This document shows, piece by piece, positions 41,277 through 48,342 of a DNA stretch of 48,342 nt (within the stretch, counting starts at the first letter, position 1; every line of letters starts with the position of its first letter). The notes under the pieces are model-generated. The model had not been told where the DNA came from and did no database searches. It worked only from the letters and a program-made list of their open reading frames with translations. Made by a program: the position numbers and the translations under genes. This stretch comes from Desulfobacca acetoxidans (GTDB lineage Bacteria; Desulfobacterota; Desulfobaccia; Desulfobaccales; 0-14-0-80-60-11), in assembly GCA_020722205.1 (NCBI GenBank), contig DYLF01000008.1, forward strand, positions 1 through 48,342, read 5' to 3'.

Positions 41277-42239
41277 TCATGGAGCGCAGGCCGTCGCGCC
41301 TTGCCCGAAATGGCGGTCCCTTTTCAGGGTCTTCACCACTTTTTGGTCACCATTTGGTACTGCGGGCTGAACCATGGAACTGACTAATTCGGTGAGAAAT
41401 TGACGCCCCTGCGGATGGTCGCGGGCATTCCCCAAGGGAGCGTACCACATCAGGCTTAGGAGCACCTGGGGGTCCTGCCGGCCGACAGCCAGCGCGGTTT
41501 TAAGCAGGTTCTGGTAATATGCTTGTTCAGATTCGCTTGGTGTATACAGAGCCGCCAAAATCTCCGGAGATGAAGCGACAAACGGATAGACGGTTCGCCA
41601 AGGAGTAATATCGGGACCTGCCGGGTGGCCAGTTATCTTTGTTCCGCAGGCAATAAGGCTGAGATATTGTTTCATCTCTTCGCTTAACCGGCAGGGAGGG
41701 GTTTCCCAGGGCGGAGACAACCAACGCAGAGACACTTGGGTGTCGGGGTCCGGAGAGGGAGGGAGGAGCACCAGCCCCCCTTCTCCATAAACCATGAGCT
41801 GAAAGGAGAGGACTAGAAACGAGGCTGGCGGCTGCCAGTCATCGGTGATGCTATAAAAATAGAGTCGGCGTCCCAGGCCGGTTTCGGCTACACAGGTGGA
41901 ACTCCCCCCTCCCGACAAGTAGGACAGAAAAACTCCTTCTTGTGTCGGCAATTCCATGACCAGCAAGCGTGACCCCTTTCCGGTCCGCACCCCCAAATTG
42001 ATTTCTTTTCCTTCCAGGGCCCAATCCACTAGTTGTCGGCTCCAGATCCTCTCCGGACCATGAAAATCGATCTCCGCATATAAATCGCCCCCAGCAGACA
42101 AGGCCACGATATCCCAACCCAGGGCGAGGAAGTGGCAGGCGCTCTGGTGCAAAGTCTCACCATATTCGACGCTGTCGTGTAATTCAAAGATGCGTCGGAT
42201 TTCCTCTTGGCAAACTCTTACCGACATCATTGAGCTCAC
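41277..42239 (-). CDS. 320-residue protein of unknown function, partner of HD-GYP
   Basis: No family recognised. The N-terminal part (ICQEEIRRIF-like start, LGWDIVALSAGGDLYAEIDF, RLLVMELPTQEGVFLSYLSG, SFLVLSFQLMVYGEGGLVLL) alternates helix and strand like a GAF-type sensor. The C-terminal half is helical. No membrane segments. It shares an operon with the HD-GYP gene and may be its sensory input, which is inference only. Confidence 0.6.
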   Translation of the reverse strand: MSSMMSVRVCQEEIRRIFELHDSVEYGETLHQSACHFLALGWDIVALSAGGDLYAEIDFHGPERIWSRQLVDWALEGKEINLGVRTGKGSRLLVMELPTQEGVFLSYLSGGGSSTCVAETGLGRRLYFYSITDDWQPPASFLVLSFQLMVYGEGGLVLLPPSPDPDTQVSLRWLSPPWETPPCRLSEEMKQYLSLIACGTKITGHPAGPDITPWRTVYPFVASSPEILAALYTPSESEQAYYQNLLKTALAVGRQDPQVLLSLMWYAPLGNARDHPQGRQFLTELVSSMVQPAVPNGDQKVVKTLKRDRHFGQGATACAP

Positions 42240-42604
42240 TAAGGCTTTGTCCCGTTGCGGCTAAGGACAATAGGTTGCCCGCAGCACTTGCACGGTTTGT
42301 CAACCCCGGCTGCTGGTCCCCTTCGCGCACCCGGAGCCAGCCTTAACCCGGGAAGAAGACCCCTACCAATAATTATCGGATGGCCGTTGTTAAACTTAAA
42401 TCCAACCCAACTGAATGTTAGTAATAATATTAAAGATTTTCAGTATAGACGGCATATTGGCCTGAAAGGGGACCTTCTTGCTCCTATGCCCCACATCAAA
42501 TCATGAAAAGTTTTCCGGCTGCAACTAACTCAGAACTCAGAACTTCTCCAAACGGCAGTCGGAACCTCGCCGCCAATGTCATTGCCCAACCTTCCCCCAG
42601 CCTA
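42240..42604. other. gap between divergent genes
   Basis: About 365 bases before the htpX promoter. A short heptad run CAACTAA, CTCAGAA, CTCAGAA, CTTCTCC lies at 42522-42549. No gene is seen. Confidence 0.4.
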
Positions 42605-42633
42605 TTGACAAGGATGCTGTAACTTATTAATAT
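42605..42633 (+). promoter_or_regulatory. htpX promoter
   Basis: TTGACA (42605-42610), 17 bases, TAATAT (42628-42633). The leader is ~70 bases. A 7-bp hairpin GCACCGC-GAA-GCGGTGC (42682-42698) sits directly against the GGGAG ribosome site. Confidence 0.65.
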
Positions 42634-42711
42634 TTTATAATGAGATGGTTTATAATCATTAAATATTGAGACTGCAGACAAGCACCGCGAAGCGGTGCGG
42701 GAGTGGTTATT

Positions 42712-43560
42712 ATGCCTAACCGAATCAAAACCTTTTTACTCTTGGCAGGTTTGACGGTGTTTCTGGTCCTCATGGGCAAGGTCATCGGCGGCCGCAGCGG
42801 CATGCAAATCGCCTTTGTGATTGCCTTAGCCATGAACTTCATCAGCTACTGGTTCTCAGACAAGATTGTCTTGCGCATGTATGGGGCCAAGCAGGTGAGC
42901 CAGGCCGAAGCTCCGGATCTGCACCGCATGGTGGAGGATCTGGCCCGGGAAGCCGGGGTGCCCAAGCCCCGGGTGTATATCCTTCCCGGCGATACCCCCA
43001 ACGCCTTTGCCACCGGGCGCAACCCCGAGCACGGGGCGGTGGCGGTCACCGAAGGCATCATGCGCCTGTTGACCCCCACGGAGCTCAAAGGGGTCTTGGC
43101 CCACGAAATGGGGCACATCCGCAACCGGGACATCCTCATCCAAACCGTGGCCGCCACCTTGGCCGGCGCCATCATGATCCTGGCCGATATGGCCCGCTTT
43201 GCCGCCTTTTTCGGGGGATCCCAGGATGAAGACGAAGGCGGCCTGGGGATGTTGGGCACTTTGGTCATGGCCATTATCGCCCCCCTCGCCGCCATGCTTA
43301 TTCAGATGGCCATCTCCCGCTCCCGGGAATACATCGCTGATGAGACCGGAGCCAGACTCTGCCACAACCCTGAGTCACTGGCCCGCGCCTTGGAGAAACT
43401 GACTTATGGCAATCAGGCCGCGCCCATGGCCGCCAACCCGGCCACCGCGCCCCTGTTTATCGTCAGCCCTCTCACCGGGGGCGGCTTCATGAACCTCTTC
43501 AGCACCCATCCGCCCCTGGAAGAGCGCATCCGCCGTCTCCGGGAAATGCGAAGCTATTGA
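42712..43560 (+). CDS. htpX: HtpX membrane zinc protease
   Basis: 282 residues. Two N-terminal membrane helices, zinc motif HEMGH at 131-135, downstream Glu in [13 protein letters not shown], two more helices between, and a [21 protein letters not shown]-terminus. It degrades misfolded membrane proteins. The start at 42712 is chosen because GGGAG is spaced 8 bases. It ends just before a strong terminator. Confidence 0.95.
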   Translation: MPNRIKTFLLLAGLTVFLVLMGKVIGGRSGMQIAFVIALAMNFISYWFSDKIVLRMYGAKQVSQAEAPDLHRMVEDLAREAGVPKPRVYILPGDTPNAFATGRNPEHGAVAVTEGIMRLLTPTELKGVLAHEMGHIRNRDILIQTVAATLAGAIMILADMARFAAFFGGSQDEDEGGLGMLGTLVMAIIAPLAAMLIQMAISRSREYIADETGARLCHNPESLARALEKLTYGNQAAPMAANPATAPLFIVSPLTGGGFMNLFSTHPPLEERIRRLREMRSY

Positions 43561-43587
43561 AGACGGGGTTTTTAGTCCTGGTTTTTG

Positions 43588-43623
43588 GGTTCTGGGAAAA
43601 GATTTTTTCCCAGAACCTTTTTT
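43588..43623 (+). terminator. htpX terminator built from heptad sequence
   Basis: GGTTCTGGGAAAA (43588-43600) pairs over 13 bp with TTTTCCCAGAACC (43605-43617), followed by six T. The arm starts with the same TTCTGGG unit seen after dxs, and the stretch before it (about 43561-43594) is 7-base periodic. Confidence 0.85.
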
Positions 43624-43765
43624 AGTTATCTTAAATCTGATTGCTTGATAAAATCTAAACAATCAGGCTCTTGCCAAAATTATCACCGCCCACCTGCCTG
43701 ATAGTCCTGAAATATCAGGCGAACGGTAGAGCGAAGAAAATATTTCGGCAAGAGGCTGCAATAGC

Positions 43766-43807
43766 TATCCCAGAACCCAGAACCTAAGTCCCAAAACCCA
43801 ATAAAAG
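43766..43807. repeat. heptad repeat before the TPR gene
   Basis: TATCCCA, GAACCCA, GAACCTA, AGTCCCA, AAACCCA, ATAAAAG: five or six units, ending about 10 bases before the ATG at 43818. Confidence 0.65.
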
Positions 43808-43817
43808 GTGGGCGTTC

Positions 43818-44546
43818 ATGAGCAGGAAAAATAGCGCCTGGTTTGTCATCCTAAGCGTGTTGTTTTTTTGCCCTGTAATCTGTCAAGCACAGGATCTGTT
43901 GACCCAGGGGCTGGCGGCCCAACAAGCTGGCAAACATGACCAGGCGGTGGAGTTGTTTCAGAAATATCTGACCCCTGATCAGGATTCCGTGGCCGCACGG
44001 CGATATCTGGCGGCTTCCCTGGCAGCCCTGGGAAGAAAAGAGGCAGCCTTGGCCACCTTGAACCAGGGGCTGCAAAAACACCCTCGGGATACTGCCTTAT
44101 TGTTGGCCAAAGGGAAACTACTGGCCGAGATGGAACGCCGCCAGGAGGCGCTTGAGACCTTCAACCGCATCCTCAGTGTGGACGGTGAGCACTGTGATGC
44201 CCTGAAAGAACGAGGCGACTGTCTGGCCCAGGAAGGGCGCTATGAGGATGCCCTGGCGGACTTCAACCGCGCCGCCGCCCTCAACCCGGCTGACCCCTGG
44301 ACCTTTCACCAACGCGGTATGGTGCAGTTCTGCCTGGGACATTATCAGCAGGCCGTAGATGATTTCAGCACCGCCATCCGTCTGAGGAACGATATCCCTC
44401 TATTTTACTTTGCCCGGGGACAGATTTACCTGCGCCATCTAAATGACCGCGACAAAGGCGTGGCCGATTTTAAACAAGGCTGCAAGCTGGGCCATCCGTT
44501 ATGCTGCCAGGAGCTGCAAAGCTTAGGGGTGGCAGGCGATAAATGA
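43818..44546 (+). CDS. exported TPR-repeat protein
   Basis: 242 residues. Signal peptide (FVILSVLFFCPVICQA) then about five TPR units: LAAQQAGKHDQAVELFQKYL, LAALGRKEAALATLNQGLQK, RQEALETFNRIL, RYEDALADFNRAAALNPAD, and HYQQAVDDFSTAIRL. It ends with a Cys-containing helix (CKLGHPLCCQELQSLG). It is a periplasmic scaffold of unknown partner. AAAGGTGGGCGTTC precedes the ATG. Confidence 0.85.
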   Translation: MSRKNSAWFVILSVLFFCPVICQAQDLLTQGLAAQQAGKHDQAVELFQKYLTPDQDSVAARRYLAASLAALGRKEAALATLNQGLQKHPRDTALLLAKGKLLAEMERRQEALETFNRILSVDGEHCDALKERGDCLAQEGRYEDALADFNRAAALNPADPWTFHQRGMVQFCLGHYQQAVDDFSTAIRLRNDIPLFYFARGQIYLRHLNDRDKGVADFKQGCKLGHPLCCQELQSLGVAGDK

Positions 44547-44647
44547 GACCTGCTCTCTTCGGCCTCAAGCCCCCGGCGGAGCTGATTGGAAACTTGCCAC
44601 TCAATACCTGACACTGTATAGGCAAATTTGATTTTAGGAGAAACACC

Positions 44648-45679
44648 ATGTTATCCAAAAAATGGCTATCGCTTTTGCTGGTAATCCTGACTCTGGGCTA
44701 CCTCATGGTTTTGGTTTTGCCCTCCGAGGCCTGGGCCCGGGTCGGCAGCAGCCGGGGCGGATTCATGGGCAGCCGCGGTTTTCGCTCCGCAGCACCCCCC
44801 AGGCCATACGTCGCCCCCCAACCGTTCCGCCCCTATACCCCCACAACCCCCGGGCAACCCAGGCGGCCTGGTATGACGCCTGCACCCACGCCAACGCCTT
44901 CAGCCTCTTCACCCTCCAGCTTCTGGCGCAGCTTCGGCGGCGGACTCTTGGGCGGTCTGGCCGGAGGTCTGCTGTTCCGCAGCCTCTTCGGCGGCGCCCC
45001 GGCTTATGGGGGCGCGGGCGGCGGGTTCGGCGGCGGCATCGGCCTCTTCGATATCCTGATCCTGGCCGGCATCGGCTACCTGATCTACTGGTACCTCAAG
45101 AAAAAACGCCTGGAGGCCGCGGCTGAAGGCCCTTATTACCAGAGTCGCCTGGAGACGCTGGAGCCACCCCAGCAACCCACCTATCAGCAGCCCCCCTATT
45201 ATGACCAACTCCCCCTCCAGGCGGACGACGATCTGGAGAAGGGCTTGGGCTATATCAGACAAACGGACCCCGGGTTCGACGAAACGCGCTTTAACGACCA
45301 GGTCATGGATATGTTCTTCAAAGTGCAAGGCGCTTACGCCAACCGGGATCTATCGCCGGTGAAGCATCTCCTCACCGAGGAGATGTACCGTCTGCTCCAG
45401 GAGGACGCGGCCCAGCTTAAGGCCGAAGGCCGCACCAACCGCCTGGAAAATATCGCCGTCCGAGAAGTGAATATTACCGAAGCTTGGCAGGAAGCGGGCC
45501 AGGACTACATCACCGCCCGGGTCTACGCCAACCTGTTGGACTATACAGTGGACGACAAGACCGGGGAAGTCATATCCGGCAGCAAAATTGATCCGGTGAA
45601 GTTTGAGGAATACTGGACCTTTACCCGGCCCCTGGGCAACAATCCCTGGCAGTTGTCCGCCATCCAGCAGGCGCCGTGA
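44648..45679 (+). CDS. Tim44-like domain protein
   Basis: 343 residues: an N-terminal signal/membrane helix (LSLLLVILTLGYLMVLVLPS), a Gly/Pro/Ser-rich linker with FGGGLLGGLAGGLLFRSLFG, a second helix (FDILILAGIGYLIYWYLKKK), then a Tim44-type domain (FNDQVMDMFFKVQGAYANRD, VKHLLTEEMYRLLQED, EEYWTFTRPLGNNPWQLS). This layout is common in proteobacterial inner-membrane Tim44-like proteins of unknown role. TTTTAGGAGAAACACC precedes the ATG. Confidence 0.9.
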   Translation: MLSKKWLSLLLVILTLGYLMVLVLPSEAWARVGSSRGGFMGSRGFRSAAPPRPYVAPQPFRPYTPTTPGQPRRPGMTPAPTPTPSASSPSSFWRSFGGGLLGGLAGGLLFRSLFGGAPAYGGAGGGFGGGIGLFDILILAGIGYLIYWYLKKKRLEAAAEGPYYQSRLETLEPPQQPTYQQPPYYDQLPLQADDDLEKGLGYIRQTDPGFDETRFNDQVMDMFFKVQGAYANRDLSPVKHLLTEEMYRLLQEDAAQLKAEGRTNRLENIAVREVNITEAWQEAGQDYITARVYANLLDYTVDDKTGEVISGSKIDPVKFEEYWTFTRPLGNNPWQLSAIQQAP

Positions 45680-46119
45680 CCACCATGCGAACCGCAAGAG
45701 GCTACAGGCGATGGACATTATCAGCGGGCTATCCTCTGTAGCCTCTTAACTAATTAAAACCGTTGCATTTTTCGCTTTCTGCCTTGCTGCCCCTTTGGAT
45801 AAAATAATTTTTCCCACTCCTTTTCACTTGACAAAAATTCTTTCCTGGGGATTACATAAATACAAACGTGACATTCTCGGGGGCACCATGAAACCCCAAC
45901 CCCCTGCTCCAGGGGCGGGTTTCGTCCTTTCGGCCCAAGCTGCGGCGGTAATTAGGCGTTGTTAATTGCCCCTTTCCACCACGTCAACCTGTCACTTACC
46001 AGCCTGATCACCTAACTATCAATATTCTTTACTCAAGAACTGAAGACCTTTTCTTTTGCCACCGATATGGCCCTCAGCTAAGGGGGCAAACCTCAACCCG
46101 GTAAACAAGGAGTGTGGCC
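45680..46119 (+). other. 440-base leader region of the sensor gene
   Basis: A TTGACA-17/18-ATTACA/TTACAT promoter (45828-45857) precedes an imperfect hairpin GAAACCC..CCCC/GGGG.GGGTTTC (45890-45923) and a second stem around GGTAATT/AATTGCC (about 45946-45970). A 25-codon ATG frame starts at 45888 but is unconvincing. The long structured leader could be regulatory. No known riboswitch consensus is recognised. Confidence 0.4.
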
Positions 46120-48342
46120 ATGGGTTCGCCAGGTGGCGTCCTTTCCGACCCCGTCTTTCTGGCTGGTGTCCTCTCCCGCCACAAAACCCGTTTATACGCT
46201 TCCTGGTATAAGTCCCTGCAGGAAAAGTGGGGGGAAGAGACCGCGTCTAAACTGCGGCTGCTGAAAAAAGACCGCAGAGCCGGGAAAGACCTCTTGACCC
46301 TAATAATGGCCGGCCTGTCAGGCGCCGGCGATGACCTCGGCTCCCGGATCGCCCCCATCCTTGCCCGGGTCCGGCTACCCGCCCCCCATTATTCCATCAG
46401 CGACTTTTTTGTGGAGGCTTCGTGTCTTAAAACCGCCGTTCAGGAAACCCTGCCGCATTCTCCAGAAGTCACCTGCGATGAACTCTTGGAGACCGTCACC
46501 CTGGTCAGAGAAAAGGTGGATGAGCTGGTGGCCTTGGTTCTGCGGGAGACCTCGGAGACCTATGAATATATCTTGGAGGGTGGTGCCCGAGGGTTTTGCC
46601 AGTTAGACCCGGCAGGTGTCATCGTGTACGCCAATAAGGAAATGGAACGGTTGGCTGGAGACAGGTCATTAATCGGGGTGGAGCTTGCAAGTCTGTTTGC
46701 CGGCGAGGAGCAGGAGTTTGTCCGGCAGGCGGCCGCCGGCCGGCTGGCGACTGGTTTAGGTGTGCGTTTGTTGACTCTGAGAGATCGGAAAAACCGAAAG
46801 AAGCCGGTGGGGGCCGAGATCGGCGCTCTGATGATAGCCAACCAATACCGCGGCGGTTTTGCCTGTTTTATGGCTCTATCCCACACCGTGCGCGCTCAGC
46901 AGACCATTTTGGATAAACATCCCTGGGGCGTGATCAAGGTTGGCCTGGATGAAAAGATAAACTTTGCCAACCGCAAATTTCTGGAATTATTAGGATGGAC
47001 CACCTGTCAGGATAAAACAGTGCGGGATCTGGCGCCAAGCGAAGAGATTTATCAGCTTTTAAAAGACAAACTGGCCCGGCGCCGTCGGGGATTAAGCGAC
47101 ACCTATGAAACTGTGTTTCGCCACTGGGAAGGCCGCCCGGTGCCGGTAGAAATTTCCTCCCTCCCCGACCTTGACCCACGGGGCAACATTGTGGGGTCTT
47201 TGGCCTTTATCAAGAACCGGAAGCTGGAAAAGGCCATCGCCGCCATCCACCGGGCGGTGGAAGGCGCCACCGACGGCCCCACCTTGTTCCAGGCGGTGGC
47301 CCAGGAAGTGGCCCGGATCATCCCCTATGACCTCTTCAGCCTCTCGGTATTCAGCAAGGACCGACACCACCTTTGCCGGCTGTTCGCCTACACCAACCAA
47401 GGCGAGCCGCCCAGGTGGGATGCCCGCTGGTGGGCCCCGCCTGCCAAATTGTTGCAATGGCTCAGAGGCCACCGAAAAATTCACCGCATCGATAACCTGG
47501 AGGTCTTCCTGTCCCAGGAAAAATGGCAGAAATTATTGACGCTGCCGGAAATCCAGGCCTATTTACAGGCCGGTTATCGCTCGCTGATACGTTATCCGGT
47601 GGTAAAGGAGAACCGGGTGGTGGCGGCTATTACCCTGTCCAAAAAAGCTACAGGATTTTACCACCGGCGCCACCAGAAAAGCCTGACGGCCCTGCCCCTG
47701 GACAAGGCCGTATTCCGGACCCTGGCGCTGGAAAGGGCCAAAGAAGAAAGGTTCCGGGGCAAGCTTATCCGAAAGCTGACCACCGGGTGCAACAACTTTA
47801 AGGCAGTGGTAAACAACCTGGTGGACAGCCTGGCGGATTTTTATGGCTGGGACAATGTGGCCCTGTTCAAAGTCGAAAAAGAGGAGGAGTTGTTGCGCCT
47901 TCTTTATCAGAAAGCCAGCCGGCAGGATTTCCGTTTGCCGGATGACTACACCCAACCCCTCAAGCCAGGGCCGGAGGGGGGCGTACTGAGTTATGTCTAT
48001 CTGAACCGCACCGCAGTCAATATCGGCAATGTCCGGGAAGACCCCAAATTTCGGGGCCACTTCCTAGGTCTCCTGACCGGCACGGCCTCAGAGCTTTGTG
48101 TCCCCGTTTTCACCAGTGAAGGCGACTGGCTCATCAATATCGAAGATGAACAGAAAGACGCCTTTTCCCTGGAACATCTGGAGGAACTTCAGGCTCTCTG
48201 CCGGGAGGTGAGCGCTTTCCTGGAGCGCTCCTGGCTGCATCATTCCCTGAAGAGCGCCTTTGAGTCCACCTCCGATGCCATTATCCGCACCGACCAGCGC
48301 GGCCGCATCCGCTGGCTCAACCAGGCGGGCCGGAAACTTTTA
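46120..48342 (+). CDS. multi-domain PAS/GAF sensor protein, 3' end outside window
   Basis: Open from ATG 46120 (after CAAGGAGTGTGGCC) to the window edge, 741 codons. N-terminal helical domain, RsbRD-like (LSRHKTRLYASWYKSLQEKW). PAS near 150-250 (CQLDPAGVIVYANKEMERLA), PAS near 265-370 (PWGVIKVGLDEKINFANRKF), a GAF near 375-530 (FQAVAQEVARIIPYDLFSLS), a second GAF near 550-700, and the start of a third PAS (SDAIIRTDQRGRIRWLNQAG). A histidine kinase or GGDEF output is likely beyond the edge. Confidence 0.85.
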   Translation, partial: MGSPGGVLSDPVFLAGVLSRHKTRLYASWYKSLQEKWGEETASKLRLLKKDRRAGKDLLTLIMAGLSGAGDDLGSRIAPILARVRLPAPHYSISDFFVEASCLKTAVQETLPHSPEVTCDELLETVTLVREKVDELVALVLRETSETYEYILEGGARGFCQLDPAGVIVYANKEMERLAGDRSLIGVELASLFAGEEQEFVRQAAAGRLATGLGVRLLTLRDRKNRKKPVGAEIGALMIANQYRGGFACFMALSHTVRAQQTILDKHPWGVIKVGLDEKINFANRKFLELLGWTTCQDKTVRDLAPSEEIYQLLKDKLARRRRGLSDTYETVFRHWEGRPVPVEISSLPDLDPRGNIVGSLAFIKNRKLEKAIAAIHRAVEGATDGPTLFQAVAQEVARIIPYDLFSLSVFSKDRHHLCRLFAYTNQGEPPRWDARWWAPPAKLLQWLRGHRKIHRIDNLEVFLSQEKWQKLLTLPEIQAYLQAGYRSLIRYPVVKENRVVAAITLSKKATGFYHRRHQKSLTALPLDKAVFRTLALERAKEERFRGKLIRKLTTGCNNFKAVVNNLVDSLADFYGWDNVALFKVEKEEELLRLLYQKASRQDFRLPDDYTQPLKPGPEGGVLSYVYLNRTAVNIGNVREDPKFRGHFLGLLTGTASELCVPVFTSEGDWLINIEDEQKDAFSLEHLEELQALCREVSAFLERSWLHHSLKSAFESTSDAIIRTDQRGRIRWLNQAGRKLL

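Noticed and set aside
45888-45966. 25-codon ATG frame in the sensor leader
   Set aside because: It lies over the predicted hairpin, has no good ribosome site and no motif.
1-48342. CRISPR array, integrase, transposase or prophage genes
   Set aside because: No regularly spaced identical repeats and no mobile-element proteins were seen; the only repeats are the degenerate 7-base runs and one REP-like palindrome.

Overview
The window looks like a chromosome segment of an anaerobic deltaproteobacterium (Desulfobacterota), possibly related to the Desulfobacca/Syntrophobacter group. The basis is gene content: a CooC-type nickel ATPase, a Nik-type nickel transporter, class I hybrid cluster protein, archaeal-type phosphoglycerate mutase, a MucR-type regulator, and the gene order xseA-xseB-ispA-dxs-tlyA. 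No 16S or marker tree can be run here, so this placement is inference.

Layout. (1) 1-3.8 kb: the 3' end of a 5S rRNA, then minus-strand genes: a methyltransferase, an ExbD-like fragment, a Zn-ribbon/HTH protein, and a translationally coupled methyltransferase + CooC-like pair. (2) 3.9-10.4 kb: a metal region. A probable small RNA with a consensus promoter and a U8 terminator lies between the CooC operon and a divergent nickel operon (nikM-nikL-nikN-nikQ-nikO-nikK). The nickel operon has its own promoter, and an intrinsic terminator precedes its first start codon. Downstream lie a decayed outer-membrane protein gene, a secreted OB-like protein, a 53-residue His-rich peptide with its own promoter and terminator, a small Zn-ribbon protein, a Fur-family regulator with an operator-like palindrome, and feoA. 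(3) 10.7-17.4 kb: an orphan hydantoinase A, an HTH/Zn-ribbon regulator, pheT, a MucR-like regulator and a Crp/Fnr regulator. (4) 17.7-22.8 kb: a complete branched-chain amino-acid ABC transporter. (5) 23-30.7 kb: Mrp-type ATPase, PEBP-like protein, exported superoxide dismutase, aminotransferase + homoserine dehydrogenase, a small Cys-rich protein and apgM. (6) 30.8-38.6 kb: hcp, then xseA-xseB-ispA-dxs, a dead DUF6922/AbiEii-like toxin-antitoxin remnant, and tlyA. (7) 38.7-48.3 kb: a J-domain/MinD fusion, an HD-GYP protein with an unknown partner, htpX, a TPR protein, a Tim44-like protein, and a long PAS/GAF sensor cut by the window end.

The most interesting points are these. (a) The nickel region combines uptake, a leader terminator with a competing pairing, a His-rich peptide, and an adjacent small RNA facing a nickel-insertion ATPase. 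(b) Degenerate tandem repeats of exactly 7 bp occur in many intergenic gaps. They often run into stop codons, so that unrelated proteins end in the same residues (LivM and TlyA both end SREP), or abut start codons that lack a Shine-Dalgarno sequence. (c) A candidate Crp/Fnr site sits about 40 bp upstream of the inferred hcp start.

Functions are read from motifs and family memory. No database search was possible.
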